From Streptomyces sp. NBC_01198 (GTDB lineage: Bacteria; Actinomycetota; Actinomycetes; Streptomycetales; Streptomycetaceae): a DNA stretch of 64,000 nt. The DNA lies in the NCBI RefSeq assembly GCF_036010485.1, contig NZ_CP108568.1:868001-932000 (forward strand). Direction: 5' to 3'. The notes under the pieces are model-generated. The model saw only the letters and a program-made list of their open reading frames with translations, searched no databases and had not been told where the DNA came from. A program made the translations under genes and the position numbers. Shown here in pieces: positions 23,998 through 33,244 of this stretch (position 1 is the first letter of the stretch; each line of letters starts with the position of its first letter).

Positions 23998-24057
23998 ATC
24001 GAACGGCGTACGACTATCGAACAACGTACGATGCGTTACGATAGAACAACGTTCGAT
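23998..24057. promoter_or_regulatory. three copies of a 7-3-7 TetR operator
   Basis: Sites at 23998-24014 (ATCGAACGGCGTACGAC), 24016-24032 (ATCGAACAACGTACGAT) and 24041-24057 (ATAGAACAACGTTCGAT). The consensus ATCGAAC-N3-GTTCGAT is palindromic. Placed between the MFS and tetR-like starts, so repressor would control both promoters. Confidence 0.85.
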
Positions 24058-24086
24058 GCTGTGCAAGACGCGAGGGGATGTGAGCC

Positions 24087-24788
24087 ATGGCACGCCTGCA
24101 GAACCGTTCGAGCGAGGGACGCCGACGGGCTTCGCACTCGATGGAGTCCGTGCTCTCCGAGTCGGTGGCCCTGCTCGACGAGGCCGGGGCGCCTGCGCTG
24201 ACGTTCCGGGCGCTGGCGCAGCGCCTGGGCGGCGGCGTCGCCAGCATCTACTGGTACGTCGCGAACAAGGACGAACTGCTGGACCGGGCCACGGACCACG
24301 TGATCGGCACGGTGCTGGCCGACATCGAGCGGCTTCCGGGCAGCGACGACCCGATCGACGACCTTCGCGGCATGGCCGTGACGCTGTTCGACGCGATCGT
24401 GGACCGGCCCTGGCTGGGCGCCTACTTCATGCGCAACACCGACATCCAGAGCAACTCCCTGCGCCTGTACGAGAGGCTCGGCCGGCAGACCCTGCGCCTC
24501 GACCTCAGCGCGCGCCAGCGGTTCCACGCCGTGTCCGCGATCGTGGGGGTCGTCGTCGGCTCGGCCATCGACATGGGCCAGGAACCGCCCCAGGAGATCC
24601 TGGACGGCGCCGTGGATCGCGACCAGTACCTCGGCCGCTACGCCCAGGCCTGGCGGGCCCTCGATCCCGAGGACTTCCCGTTCGTGCACGAGATCGTCGA
24701 CGAGTTCGACGGCCACGACGACGTCGACCAGTTCCGCTCCGCGCTGGAGCTGACCCTGGCGGGCCTGCGCCTGCAGGCCGGAGCCTGA
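24087..24788 (+). CDS. TetR-family repressor
   Basis: 233 residues. N-terminal HTH: ESVLSESVALLDEAGAPALTFRALAQRLGGGVASIYWYVANKDELLDRATDHV. The C-terminal ligand domain is of the TetR_C type seen with tetracycline-like or aromatic ligands (LGAYFMRNTDIQSNSLRLYERLG, FHAVSAIVGVVVGSAIDMGQE). The neighbouring divergent MFS gene and the triple operator make it the local regulator of that pump; a drug or metabolite should release it. The start ATG 24087 has GGGG about nine bases upstream. Confidence 0.9.
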   Translation: MARLQNRSSEGRRRASHSMESVLSESVALLDEAGAPALTFRALAQRLGGGVASIYWYVANKDELLDRATDHVIGTVLADIERLPGSDDPIDDLRGMAVTLFDAIVDRPWLGAYFMRNTDIQSNSLRLYERLGRQTLRLDLSARQRFHAVSAIVGVVVGSAIDMGQEPPQEILDGAVDRDQYLGRYAQAWRALDPEDFPFVHEIVDEFDGHDDVDQFRSALELTLAGLRLQAGA

Positions 24789-24843
24789 GCCGGGTCACGT
24801 CCGCGCCGCCGCGGCAGGTGCAGCGCGGACTGGTGACCCGGCT
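24788..24843. terminator. long-stem bidirectional terminator
   Basis: Arms AGCCGGGTCAC / GTGACCCGGCT (11 bp, perfect) enclose a second stem TCCGCGC / GCGCGGA, between convergent tetR-like and Old Yellow Enzyme genes. Confidence 0.75.
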
Positions 24844-24848
24844 GGGGG

Positions 24849-25949
24849 CTAGGAGCGGTGATAGGGCTGCGGCACGTACGGCTGAGCGCCGAGCTCCTGT
24901 GCCGCGTGGCGCGCCCAGTACGGGTCACGCAGGAGTTGCCTGGCCAGCAGCACCGCGTCGGCACGGCCGGAGGCCACGATCTCCTCGGCCTGGGCCGGTT
25001 CGGTGATCAGGCCGACGGCCGCGACGGGCATGCCGGCCTCCTCGCGCACGCGCTCGGCGAACGGGACCTGGAAACCGGGGCCCGCCGGGATGCGGGCATC
25101 CGGGACGAGGCCGCCGGTGGAGACGTCCATCAGGTCCACCCCGCGGGCCTGCAACTCCTTGGCGAAGGCCACGCTCTCATCCGCGGTCCACCCCTCGCGG
25201 TCGTCGTCCGCGTTCTCGCTGAGCCAGTCCGTGGCCGAGATCCGGAAGAAGACCGGCAGGTCCTGCGGCCACACCTCGCGGACGGCCTCGACGACCTCCA
25301 GCGGGAAGCGGACGCGGTTCTCGAAGGAGCCGCCGTAGGCGTCGGTGCGGCGGTTGGTGTCCGGAGAGAGGAACTCGTGGAGCAGATAGCCGTGCGCGCC
25401 GTGGATCTCCGCCACCTCGAACCCGGCGGCGAGCGCCCGGCGGGCCGCGTCGGCGAACTCCCCGACGATCCGGCCGATGCCGTCCTCGGTCAGTTCCACC
25501 GGCACGGTCGACGCCGGGCCGAACGGGACGGCGCTCGGGCCGACGGGTGTCCATCCGAGTGGCTCACCGGGCCCGATCGGCACGCCGCGGTCCGCCCAGG
25601 GCCGCTCGGTGGATGCCTTGCGGCCGGCGTGGGCGAGCTGGATACCGGCGACGGCGCCCTGCTCCTTGAGGAACGCGGTCACCCGCTTGAAGGCGTCGAC
25701 CTGCGTGTCGTTCCAGATACCGAGGTCGTAGGGGGTGATCCGGCCCTCGGGGCTGACCGCCGTGGCCTCGGTGAGGATCAGTCCCGTGCCGCCTGCCGCG
25801 CGGGCGGCGAGGTGGGTGAAGTGCCAGTCGTTCGCGGTACCTGTGCCCGCCCCGGTGGGCGCGGCACTGTACTGGCACATGGAAGCCATCCACACGCGGT
25901 TGCGGATGACCAGCGACCGCAGGGTGTATGGCTCGAACAGCTGGGACAT
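24849..25949 (-). CDS. Old Yellow Enzyme family NAD(P)H:flavin oxidoreductase (YqjM-like)
   Basis: 366 residues, FMN-dependent TIM barrel. LFEPYTLRSLVIRNRVWMASMCQYSA carries the Cys that tunes FMN in YqjM-class enzymes. EIHGAHGYLLHEFLSPDTNRRTDAYGGSFENRVRF is the family signature with the substrate/flavin His pair near its counterpart IQLAHAGRKAS. C-terminal phosphate-binding region: VGLITEPAQAEEIVASGRADAVLLARQLLRDP. Reduces activated C=C bonds of enones and quinones with NADPH. ATG 25949 has GGAG seven bases upstream. Its promoter region holds AT-rich dyads, suggesting an inducible, electrophile-responsive gene. Confidence 0.92.
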   Translation of the reverse strand: MSQLFEPYTLRSLVIRNRVWMASMCQYSAAPTGAGTGTANDWHFTHLAARAAGGTGLILTEATAVSPEGRITPYDLGIWNDTQVDAFKRVTAFLKEQGAVAGIQLAHAGRKASTERPWADRGVPIGPGEPLGWTPVGPSAVPFGPASTVPVELTEDGIGRIVGEFADAARRALAAGFEVAEIHGAHGYLLHEFLSPDTNRRTDAYGGSFENRVRFPLEVVEAVREVWPQDLPVFFRISATDWLSENADDDREGWTADESVAFAKELQARGVDLMDVSTGGLVPDARIPAGPGFQVPFAERVREEAGMPVAAVGLITEPAQAEEIVASGRADAVLLARQLLRDPYWARHAAQELGAQPYVPQPYHRS

Positions 25950-26023
25950 GCGGAGTCTCCGGAGTTGTCGCGGTGCCGGACGGGTCGGGGTGCCCCTCTC
26001 CCGCAGGAGAGCGACACCCGAGG

Positions 26024-26072
26024 CAACAATACTTGCATGAGCGGGTATATTCCCGCGCATCAATACTCGCGG
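26024..26072. promoter_or_regulatory. AT-rich dyad region upstream of the Old Yellow Enzyme gene
   Basis: Perfect 5-bp arms GCGGGTATATTCCCGC at 26041-26056, flanked by a direct repeat CAATACTTGC / CAATACTCGC (26025-26034 and 26061-26070). Located 75-120 bp upstream of ATG 25949. Looks like an operator for an unlinked regulator. Confidence 0.5.
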
Positions 26073-26283
26073 CACGCGACCCGTGGGGTCCCCGGCGGTT
26101 GCGGCAACCGAACGGTGGCGAGCTTACGTAGTCGTCCCCCCGTTGGCCGAGTGCGACCCGGCACCGCGAGCAGTCCGCGCCGGCAGGTATGCCCGGGCAT
26201 GTCGGCGGATCGGAGCGGTCGGCCGGCGCGTCCGGCGCGATTCCCGGACTGCGTCCAGCCGACCGAATGGTTACGTTCGCGGC

Positions 26284-27099
26284 ATGGCACAGGTCAAGGT
26301 CACCAAACCGTCACCGTCCCTCTGGCGTGTCAGCTTCGACAATCCGCCGGTCAACCTCGTCGGCTCGCAGATGGTCCTGGAACTGCGTTCGCTCGTGGAG
26401 GCAGCCGAGGCGGACCCCGACGTCACGGTCATCGTGTTCGAGAGCGCGAACCCGGACTACTTCCTCGCGCACTGGGACCTCGCCGACGACGGGGCACCGC
26501 AGGAGGCCCTGCCCGCCGGGCCCACCGGGCAGCACCCCTTCGTCGACGCGCTGATCCGGATCAGCAGGCTCCCGGTCGTGACCGTCAGCGCGATCCGCGG
26601 CCGGGCGCGGGGCGCGGGAAGCGAGTTCGTCCTCGCGACGGACGTGCGCTTCGCCAGCAGGGAGAAGGCCGTTCTCGGCCAGTTCGAGATGACCACCGGC
26701 GTGGGCCCGGGCGCCGGCGCCCCCGCGCGGCTGCCGCGGCTGGTCGGCCGGGGACGCGCGATCGAGATCCTGGCGGGCGCGGAGGACTTCGGCGGGGACC
26801 TCGCCGAGCGCTACGGCTACGTCAACCGTGCCGTCCCTGACGCCGAGTTCGAGGACTTCGTCACGGCGTTCGCGCAGCGGGTCGCCCGCTTCGACCGCCG
26901 CGGCGTCGAAGAACTCAAGCAATGGGTGAATCCGCTGACGCTTCCGGACGACGAGGAGTTCCCGCCACAGCTGAGGGCTTTCTTCGAGGCGGTGCAGCGG
27001 CCCGAGGTCATGGCACGCGTCCGCTGGCTCTTCGAGCAGGGCCTGCAGCAGGCCGGCCCCACCGAGGAACGGCTCGGCGAAGTCATCGCCCCGGAGTAG
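26284..27099 (+). CDS. enoyl-CoA hydratase/isomerase (crotonase) family protein
   Basis: 271 residues. Crotonase-fold signatures: WRVSFDNPPVNLVGSQMVLELRSLV, then oxyanion-hole region VVTVSAIRGRARGAGSEFVLATDVRFAS, and VGPGAGAPARLPRLVGRGRAIEILAG. The usual GGG of the oxyanion loop is GAG, and Glu at SEFVL is kept. The C-terminal part is longer and more acidic than in standard hydratases (PLTLPDDEEFPPQLRAFFEA). The true reaction (hydration, isomerisation, C-C cleavage or a non-CoA role) cannot be told. Start ATG 26284 has no strong ribosome site. Transcribed alone, divergent from the Old Yellow Enzyme gene. Confidence 0.85.
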   Translation: MAQVKVTKPSPSLWRVSFDNPPVNLVGSQMVLELRSLVEAAEADPDVTVIVFESANPDYFLAHWDLADDGAPQEALPAGPTGQHPFVDALIRISRLPVVTVSAIRGRARGAGSEFVLATDVRFASREKAVLGQFEMTTGVGPGAGAPARLPRLVGRGRAIEILAGAEDFGGDLAERYGYVNRAVPDAEFEDFVTAFAQRVARFDRRGVEELKQWVNPLTLPDDEEFPPQLRAFFEAVQRPEVMARVRWLFEQGLQQAGPTEERLGEVIAPE

Positions 27100-27186
27100 C
27101 CGAAGGGCGCGCCGGGGTGGCCGGGGCTACCCGCCTGGCGGCACGTCCCCGAGGCCGGCGGGTCGGGGACGGCTTCCGTTCGACCC

Positions 27187-27240
27187 GTCCGGCTCGTTCG
27201 GCTCGTTCGGCTCGTTCGGCTCGTTCGGCTCGTTCGGCTC
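27187..27240. repeat. 9-bp tandem repeat, six units
   Basis: Unit GTTCGGCTC: one imperfect copy (GTCCGGCTC) and five perfect ones in series. A further isolated copy at 27268-27276 touches the GAPDH stop codon. Lies between the convergent crotonase and GAPDH genes. Read on the minus strand it would encode Asn-Glu-Pro repeats, but no gene is convincing there. Confidence 0.9.
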
Positions 27241-27278
27241 GTTCAAGCTCTCCGCTCTTTCAAGCTCGTTCGGCTCGT

Positions 27279-28752
<1,474 letters not shown>

Positions 28753-28801
28753 TTGACGAGACCTGGACATCCCTTTACCTTCCAACTCTGAGAGCGCTCT
28801 C
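28753..28801 (+). promoter_or_regulatory. promoter with overlapping LacI-type operator
   Basis: TTGACG (28753-28758), 17-bp spacer, TACCTT (28776-28781). A perfect 12-bp palindrome GAGAGCGCTCTC (28790-28801) sits at the expected start of transcription. Its GAGCGCTC core matches CebR/LacI-family operators of actinomycetes, so the downstream carbohydrate gene is probably sugar-regulated. Confidence 0.7.
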
Positions 28802-28855
28802 TTCTGATCGGCCACCCCCACCAGGACGACAAGTCCTTCCCCCACAAGGAGAGTT

Positions 28856-30166
28856 GTGATCACGCGCACCCCTACCCGCCGCCATGGGCGCCCCGCGCGC
28901 CGATGGCGGAGCCTGCTCATCGGCTTCGCCTTGACCGGCCTCACCGCGTCCACCCTCTACGTCAGCTCGACGGCCGCGCAGGCCGCACCCACGCTGCTCT
29001 CCCAGGGCCACACGGCCACCTCCTCGACGACCGAGAACGGCGGCACCCCCGCCTCCTCGGCCGTCGACGGCAACCTCGGTACGCGGTGGTCGAGCGCCGC
29101 CGCCGACGGCCAGTGGCTGCAGGTCGACCTGGGCGCCACCGCCACGGTGAGCCGGGTCGTGCTCAACTGGGAGACCGCCTACGCCAGGGGCTTCCAGATC
29201 CAGACCTCGGCCAACGGCACGAGCTGGACCACCATCCAGACCACGGCCAACGGCACCGGCGGCAACCAGACGCTCGACGTCTCCGGCAGCGGACGGTACG
29301 TCCGGCTGCTGGCCACCCAGCGCGCCACCCAATGGGGCGTCTCGCTCTGGGAGTTCCAGGTGTTCGGCGAAGGCGGGGCCAGCACCCCGCCGACCATCCC
29401 GCCCGGCGCCGTCAGAGTGGCCGAATTCCTGGCCGAGTGCCCGTACACCCACCGGCTGCCCGACGATCCCATCGTGCTGCCGAACCTGCCGGGCGCCTCG
29501 CACATGCACAGCTTCTTCGGCAACGATTCGACCAATGCCGCTTCCACGCTCAGCAGCCTGGAAGTCTCGGGCGGCTCGTGCAATCCGACGGTCGACATCT
29601 CGTCGTACTGGGTACCGACCCTGTACGCGGACAATGTCGCCGTCGAGCCCACCGGCACGACCTTCTACTACCTCGGTGAAGGCGTCCGCGACGATGTGAT
29701 CGCGCGGATCCAGCCCTTCCCTCGGGGCCTGCGGATCGTGGCGGGCAACGCCAAGGCGACCGGTGTCAACGACAACACCATCGCGCGCTGGTCCTGCCTG
29801 CACGCCAACGAGGCCGGAGCGTCGCACGACTTCGTCAACTGCCCGGCCGGCACCATGCTGGAGTCCTACCTCGACTTCCCGCAGTGCTGGAACGGCCGTG
29901 ACCTGGACTCCGCCGACCACAAGAGCCACATGGCGTATCCGGTGAACGGCGACTGCCCGGCCACCCACCCGGTGCCGGTGCCCAAGCTGCGCCAGGTGCT
30001 GCGCTACCCGGTCAACGGGGACCCCTCGCGGTTCCGGCTCGCTTCGGGCGGCGGCTACACCATGCACGGCGACTTCTTCAACGTGTGGCCGGAGGCCGAG
30101 CTGGCGCGCCGGGTGCACGACTGCATCAACCCGATCGTCAAGTGCGGGGCCGACGGTCACCCCTGA
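28856..30166 (+). CDS. secreted F5/8C (CBM32-like) plus DUF1996 protein
   Basis: 436 residues from GTG 28856 (AAGGAGA upstream). Signal peptide after an Arg-rich start (RSLLIGFALTGLTASTLYVSSTAAQAAP). Residues about 48-175 form a discoidin/F5-8C carbohydrate-binding domain (SSAVDGNLGTRWSSAAADGQWLQVDLGATATVSRVVLNWE). Residues about 185-430 are DUF1996, with HMHSFFGNDSTN, the block FPQCWNGRDLDSADHKSHMAYP and the C-terminal MHGDFFNVW. DUF1996 proteins are secreted in fungi and actinomycetes; several are implicated in glycan metabolism, but the reaction is not established to my knowledge. His and Asp of the DxxDHxSHMAYP block may be functional. Confidence 0.9.
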   Translation: MITRTPTRRHGRPARRWRSLLIGFALTGLTASTLYVSSTAAQAAPTLLSQGHTATSSTTENGGTPASSAVDGNLGTRWSSAAADGQWLQVDLGATATVSRVVLNWETAYARGFQIQTSANGTSWTTIQTTANGTGGNQTLDVSGSGRYVRLLATQRATQWGVSLWEFQVFGEGGASTPPTIPPGAVRVAEFLAECPYTHRLPDDPIVLPNLPGASHMHSFFGNDSTNAASTLSSLEVSGGSCNPTVDISSYWVPTLYADNVAVEPTGTTFYYLGEGVRDDVIARIQPFPRGLRIVAGNAKATGVNDNTIARWSCLHANEAGASHDFVNCPAGTMLESYLDFPQCWNGRDLDSADHKSHMAYPVNGDCPATHPVPVPKLRQVLRYPVNGDPSRFRLASGGGYTMHGDFFNVWPEAELARRVHDCINPIVKCGADGHP

Positions 30167-30182
30167 CCTGACGGCGCCGCCC

Positions 30183-30223
30183 CCGGCGGGAACGGGCTCG
30201 GCTCCCGGTCCCGTTCCCGCCGG
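30183..30223 (+). terminator. hairpin terminator
   Basis: Perfect 14-base arms CCGGCGGGAACGGG / CCCGTTCCCGCCGG with a 13-base loop, 16 bp after the DUF1996 stop. Confidence 0.75.
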
Positions 30224-30316
30224 TCCACCCCCTCCACGCTCCTGCCGCCGTGCGCACCACCGTGCGGGCACCCCGCTCGGGAGGCACGGGAAGCACACCC
30301 CCTTGGAGTGCAGCAG

Positions 30317-30904
30317 ATGAGAGCCCCCAGCGTCGCCGCCGCCCTGCTTGCCGCGACCCTCGTCGCGGGATGTTCCGCCGAGGCCGCCTCCGTACCGGCC
30401 CCGCAGGGCGCCACCTCCGCCGTGCCCTCCGCAACGGGTACGGGGGGCGCCCGGCAGCTCGACCCGACCGATCTGGCCTGGGCCCAGTTGCTCAAGCCGA
30501 TGGACGAGCAGGTCATGGCCATGGTCCAGCTGGCCCCGAGCCATGCCGCGGCCCCCGCCGTCCGACAACTGGCGCAGCGGATCTCCCCTGACGTCGCCGC
30601 CGAACTCGCCTCGCTGGACGGCCTGTTGCGGAGTGCCGGGCAGGATCCCGCCGTCAACGTCCATGAAGGCCACCACATGCCCGGGATGATGACCGTCGAC
30701 GAGCTCACGTCGCTGGGCGAGAGCCAGGGGGCCGCCTTCGACCGGCTCTTCCTGCGACGGCTGCGCGACCACGGGGAGCAGGCCGCCCGGCTCGCCGCTC
30801 TGGAGGGCCAGGCGGGCAGCGACCCGGCGAGCCGGGCGCTGGCCCGGACGATCGCCGCGGCCCGAGCCGGGCAACTGGCCGCGCTCACCAAGGCGGGTGG
30901 CTGA
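30317..30904 (+). CDS. DUF305 lipoprotein
   Basis: 195 residues from ATG 30317. Lipobox LVAGC (Cys about residue 19) marks a lipoprotein. The mature part is a DUF305 ferritin-like helical domain: WAQLLKPMDEQVMAMVQLAPSHA, VRQLAQRISPDVAAELASLDGLL, a Met/His stretch NVHEGHHMPGMMTVDELTSLGESQGAAFDRLFLRRL, and DHGEQAARLAA. The His/Met cluster resembles those in DUF305 proteins associated with copper. Usual DUF305 has paired HHxQAxxMA motifs; here the first pair is degenerate (DEQVMAM). Alone between terminators; metal or stress role is inferred. Confidence 0.85.
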   Translation: MRAPSVAAALLAATLVAGCSAEAASVPAPQGATSAVPSATGTGGARQLDPTDLAWAQLLKPMDEQVMAMVQLAPSHAAAPAVRQLAQRISPDVAAELASLDGLLRSAGQDPAVNVHEGHHMPGMMTVDELTSLGESQGAAFDRLFLRRLRDHGEQAARLAALEGQAGSDPASRALARTIAAARAGQLAALTKAGG

Positions 30905-31071
30905 CCGCGGGGTGCCGGCACCTGCGGCGGTCGCCGCGGGAGGCGAAGAGAATCAGGACGCCGGAAATCGCGGGGCCATCCGCCGGCATGTGAGGCGCCG
31001 TGCAGCCGGCGTGCCCGCTGCACGTTCTACGGTGGGGACAAAGCGGTCCCCCTTGCGACGCATCCGGTCCG

Positions 31072-31097
31072 CTCCGTTTCTCGACTCCGTTTCTCGA
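31072..31097. repeat. tandem 13-bp duplication before the PanE-like gene
   Basis: CTCCGTTTCTCGA occurs twice in direct succession (31072-31084, 31085-31097), ending 3 bp before the AGGAG ribosome site; it lies in the leader of the reductase mRNA. Confidence 0.8.
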
Positions 31098-31109
31098 CGA
31101 AGGAGCGTC

Positions 31110-32033
31110 ATGAAGACCGTGGTGGTCGGCGCAGGCGCCGTAGGTGGTTATGTTGGCGGCCGGCTGGTGCAGGCGGGCCGCGAGGCCGACTTCCTCGTCC
31201 GTCCGGGACGCGCCGCGCAACTGCGCGAGCAGGGCCTGCGCATCCTCGACGGCACGCAGGCCGAGGTGGTCGACGTCAGCTGCGTCACGGCCGCGGAGCT
31301 GACCGGGCCGTACGACCTCGTGCTGCTCTGCGTCAAACCCGACGCGCTGGCCGCGGCCATGGCCGACGTCGCGCCCGCCGTCGGAAGCGAGACGGTGCTG
31401 GTCCCGTTCCTCAACGGGATGAAGCATGTCGACATGCTCACGGAGCGGTTCGGCGCCGCGGTCCTCGGGGGCGTGCTCAAGGTCGTGACGCAACTCGAAC
31501 CGGACGGCAGCATCCGCCAGTTCGCGCCGGGCGGCCGGATCCAGATCGGCGAGCTCGACGGCACCGCCTCCGATCGCGTACACGCGGTGACGAGGACGCT
31601 GTCCATCCCGGGCTTCAGCGTCGGCGTGCCCGACACGATCATCGACGCAATGTGGTCCAAGTGGGTGATGATCGCAACGGTCGGCGCCGTCACCTCACTG
31701 GCCCGGGGGACGATCGGTGAGGTGGCGGCCCTCGAAGGCGGCACCGGCTTCGCCGTGGGGACCTTCGAGGAAGCGGCCTCGGTCGCGGCGGCGGCGGGAC
31801 ATCCGCTGGGCGCGGACGACCAGGCAGCCGTCCGGGCACTGGTGACCGCCGCCGGTGCTCCGACCACCTCGTCGCTGTCGCGGGAACTGGTCGCCGGCCG
31901 GGCGACCGAAGTGGAGAACGTCCTGGGAGACCTGCTCAACCGCGCCCGCACCTTCGGCCTCTCGCTCCCCCGCCTGGAAGCCGCGGCCCTCACGCTGCGA
32001 GCTCAGAACGCCCGGTTGGCCGCGGCGAGCTGA
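31110..32033 (+). CDS. ketopantoate reductase-like (ApbA/PanE) oxidoreductase
   Basis: 307 residues. N-terminal Rossmann motif VVVGAGAVGGYVGGRLVQAG at residues 3-22, conserved VLLCVKPDAL, and the central catalytic Lys/Asn region VPFLNGMKHVDML; the C-terminal helical domain contains AMWSKWVMIATVGAVTSLARGTIGEV. PanE reduces 2-dehydropantoate with NADPH for pantothenate synthesis, but many streptomycete paralogues act on other 2-keto substrates. The isolated position gives no pathway. AGGAG five bases before ATG 31110 fixes the start. Confidence 0.88.
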   Translation: MKTVVVGAGAVGGYVGGRLVQAGREADFLVRPGRAAQLREQGLRILDGTQAEVVDVSCVTAAELTGPYDLVLLCVKPDALAAAMADVAPAVGSETVLVPFLNGMKHVDMLTERFGAAVLGGVLKVVTQLEPDGSIRQFAPGGRIQIGELDGTASDRVHAVTRTLSIPGFSVGVPDTIIDAMWSKWVMIATVGAVTSLARGTIGEVAALEGGTGFAVGTFEEAASVAAAAGHPLGADDQAAVRALVTAAGAPTTSSLSRELVAGRATEVENVLGDLLNRARTFGLSLPRLEAAALTLRAQNARLAAAS

Positions 32034-32040
32034 CGATGTG

Positions 32041-32580
32041 TCAGTAGGCCTGAAGAGCGACGGGCTGCCCGGAGGACGTGATCGGGCGCGGGTTCGGCAG
32101 GGGTTGACCTGCGGAGGTGCCGGGGGTGTCGATCGCCCACCAGATGCGCGCGTCGGGCAGGTGGTGTCCGGCGGGCAGCACGACGGCGGGGACGGTCCGG
32201 TGCGTGGCCACCTCGACCCGGGACGCCTGCGGCGGCACCGGCCCGAAGCGGATGGCGCCCGCACCCTCGGGAAGGCCGGGCACGTTGCCGGCGAACCAGA
32301 AGCTGTTGTCCGGCTCCTTCTTCGTGGGGGCGCTGAACGTGCAGGCGCCGCTCCCCGACGCCCCCGGCGCGTCCTGGGGTCCCCCTGGTCCGTCGACCGC
32401 CAGGCACAGGCCTTGGCCGGTCTCCCATGCGTCCAGCTGCCACCGCACTCCGTGAGTGGTCTGCCGCATCAGCGTGACGTGGTCGTGGCCGTCGTCGTTG
32501 CTGTCGTCCGGGTGGGACGAACAGGCGGACAGCGCCAGCAGGATGGCGGCAGTGCCTGTTGCGAGAGCTGTGCGTCCCAT
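32041..32580 (-). CDS. putative lipoprotein of unknown function
   Basis: 179 residues. Signal with lipobox LLALSAC (Cys about residue 20) followed by a short charged His/Asp stretch (SSHPDDSNDDGHDH). The mature part is beta-rich with two Cys that may pair (QGLCLAVDG, SGACTFSAP), NSFWFAGNVPGLPEGAGAIRFG and ARIWWAIDTPG. I do not recognise the family. ATG 32580 has GGGGG upstream. Convergent with the PanE-like gene, only 7 bp between stops. A longer upstream frame exists but would hide the lipobox. Confidence 0.72.
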   Translation of the reverse strand: MGRTALATGTAAILLALSACSSHPDDSNDDGHDHVTLMRQTTHGVRWQLDAWETGQGLCLAVDGPGGPQDAPGASGSGACTFSAPTKKEPDNSFWFAGNVPGLPEGAGAIRFGPVPPQASRVEVATHRTVPAVVLPAGHHLPDARIWWAIDTPGTSAGQPLPNPRPITSSGQPVALQAY

Positions 32581-32825
32581 CGTTCCCCCTGTCGCGGTGG
32601 CCGGTACGAGCCCGCCTCCGGTGATCGAAGGGAAACACGTCCCGGTCACTCCACCGGTTCCGGCCCGCGCGCACTTCGGCCTGCCGCCGCGCCAAGTCGG
32701 GCAGCGGGGCAGGGGTGTTGCCGCCGTCCACCCTCTCGCCGCATCGACCCGGCAATCGGGGGAAGATCCGTTCCGCTCGGAGGTGTTGGTCGTAGGCTGA
32801 GGCGGCCGGAACCAGGGAGGCACGT

Positions 32826-33164
32826 ATGCCACGGTATCTGATCTCGTTCGACGACGGCACGATGGTCGTTCCCGATGGGGAGTTGCCGGAGGTCGGCGAG
32901 GCCGCGCACGAGGTGGTGCGGGCGGCTCAGGACGCTGCCGTGTGGGTCTTCGGCGGCGGACTGGAAAGGCAGCAGGCGAGCGTCGTGGCCACCGACGGGA
33001 CGGTCACCGACGGCCCGTTCCCGGAGACCAAGGCGGTCCTCGGCGGCTTCTCGGTCGTCGACGTGCCCTCACGCGAGGACGCGCTGAAGTGGGCCGCCAG
33101 GTTCGCCGCCGCGTGCCGCTGCCCCCAGGAGGTCCGGGAGATCATGCCCGACCCGGCCGTCTGA
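32826..33164 (+). CDS. YCII-domain (DGPF-like) small protein
   Basis: 112 residues. Typical YCII features: MPRYLISFDDGTM, VWVFGGGLERQQASVVATDGTVTDGPFPETKAVLGGFSVVDVPSREDALKWAARF. Members form ferredoxin-like dimers and often pair with ECF sigma factors; here no sigma gene is adjacent. GGAGG five bases before ATG 32826. Function unknown beyond a likely small-molecule or catalytic pocket with the conserved Asp/His type residues. Divergent from the lipoprotein gene across 245 bp with no other feature seen. Confidence 0.88.
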   Translation: MPRYLISFDDGTMVVPDGELPEVGEAAHEVVRAAQDAAVWVFGGGLERQQASVVATDGTVTDGPFPETKAVLGGFSVVDVPSREDALKWAARFAAACRCPQEVREIMPDPAV

Positions 33165-33244
33165 CCGCGGACAGCCCCGGGCCGCCGCGCCCCGTTCACG
33201 AGCGACGACCGCCGACGGGCCAAGGGCCGCACGTCCCCGCCCGC

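Noticed and set aside
27187..27240. CRISPR-like array
   Set aside because: Units are contiguous 9-mers without spacers.
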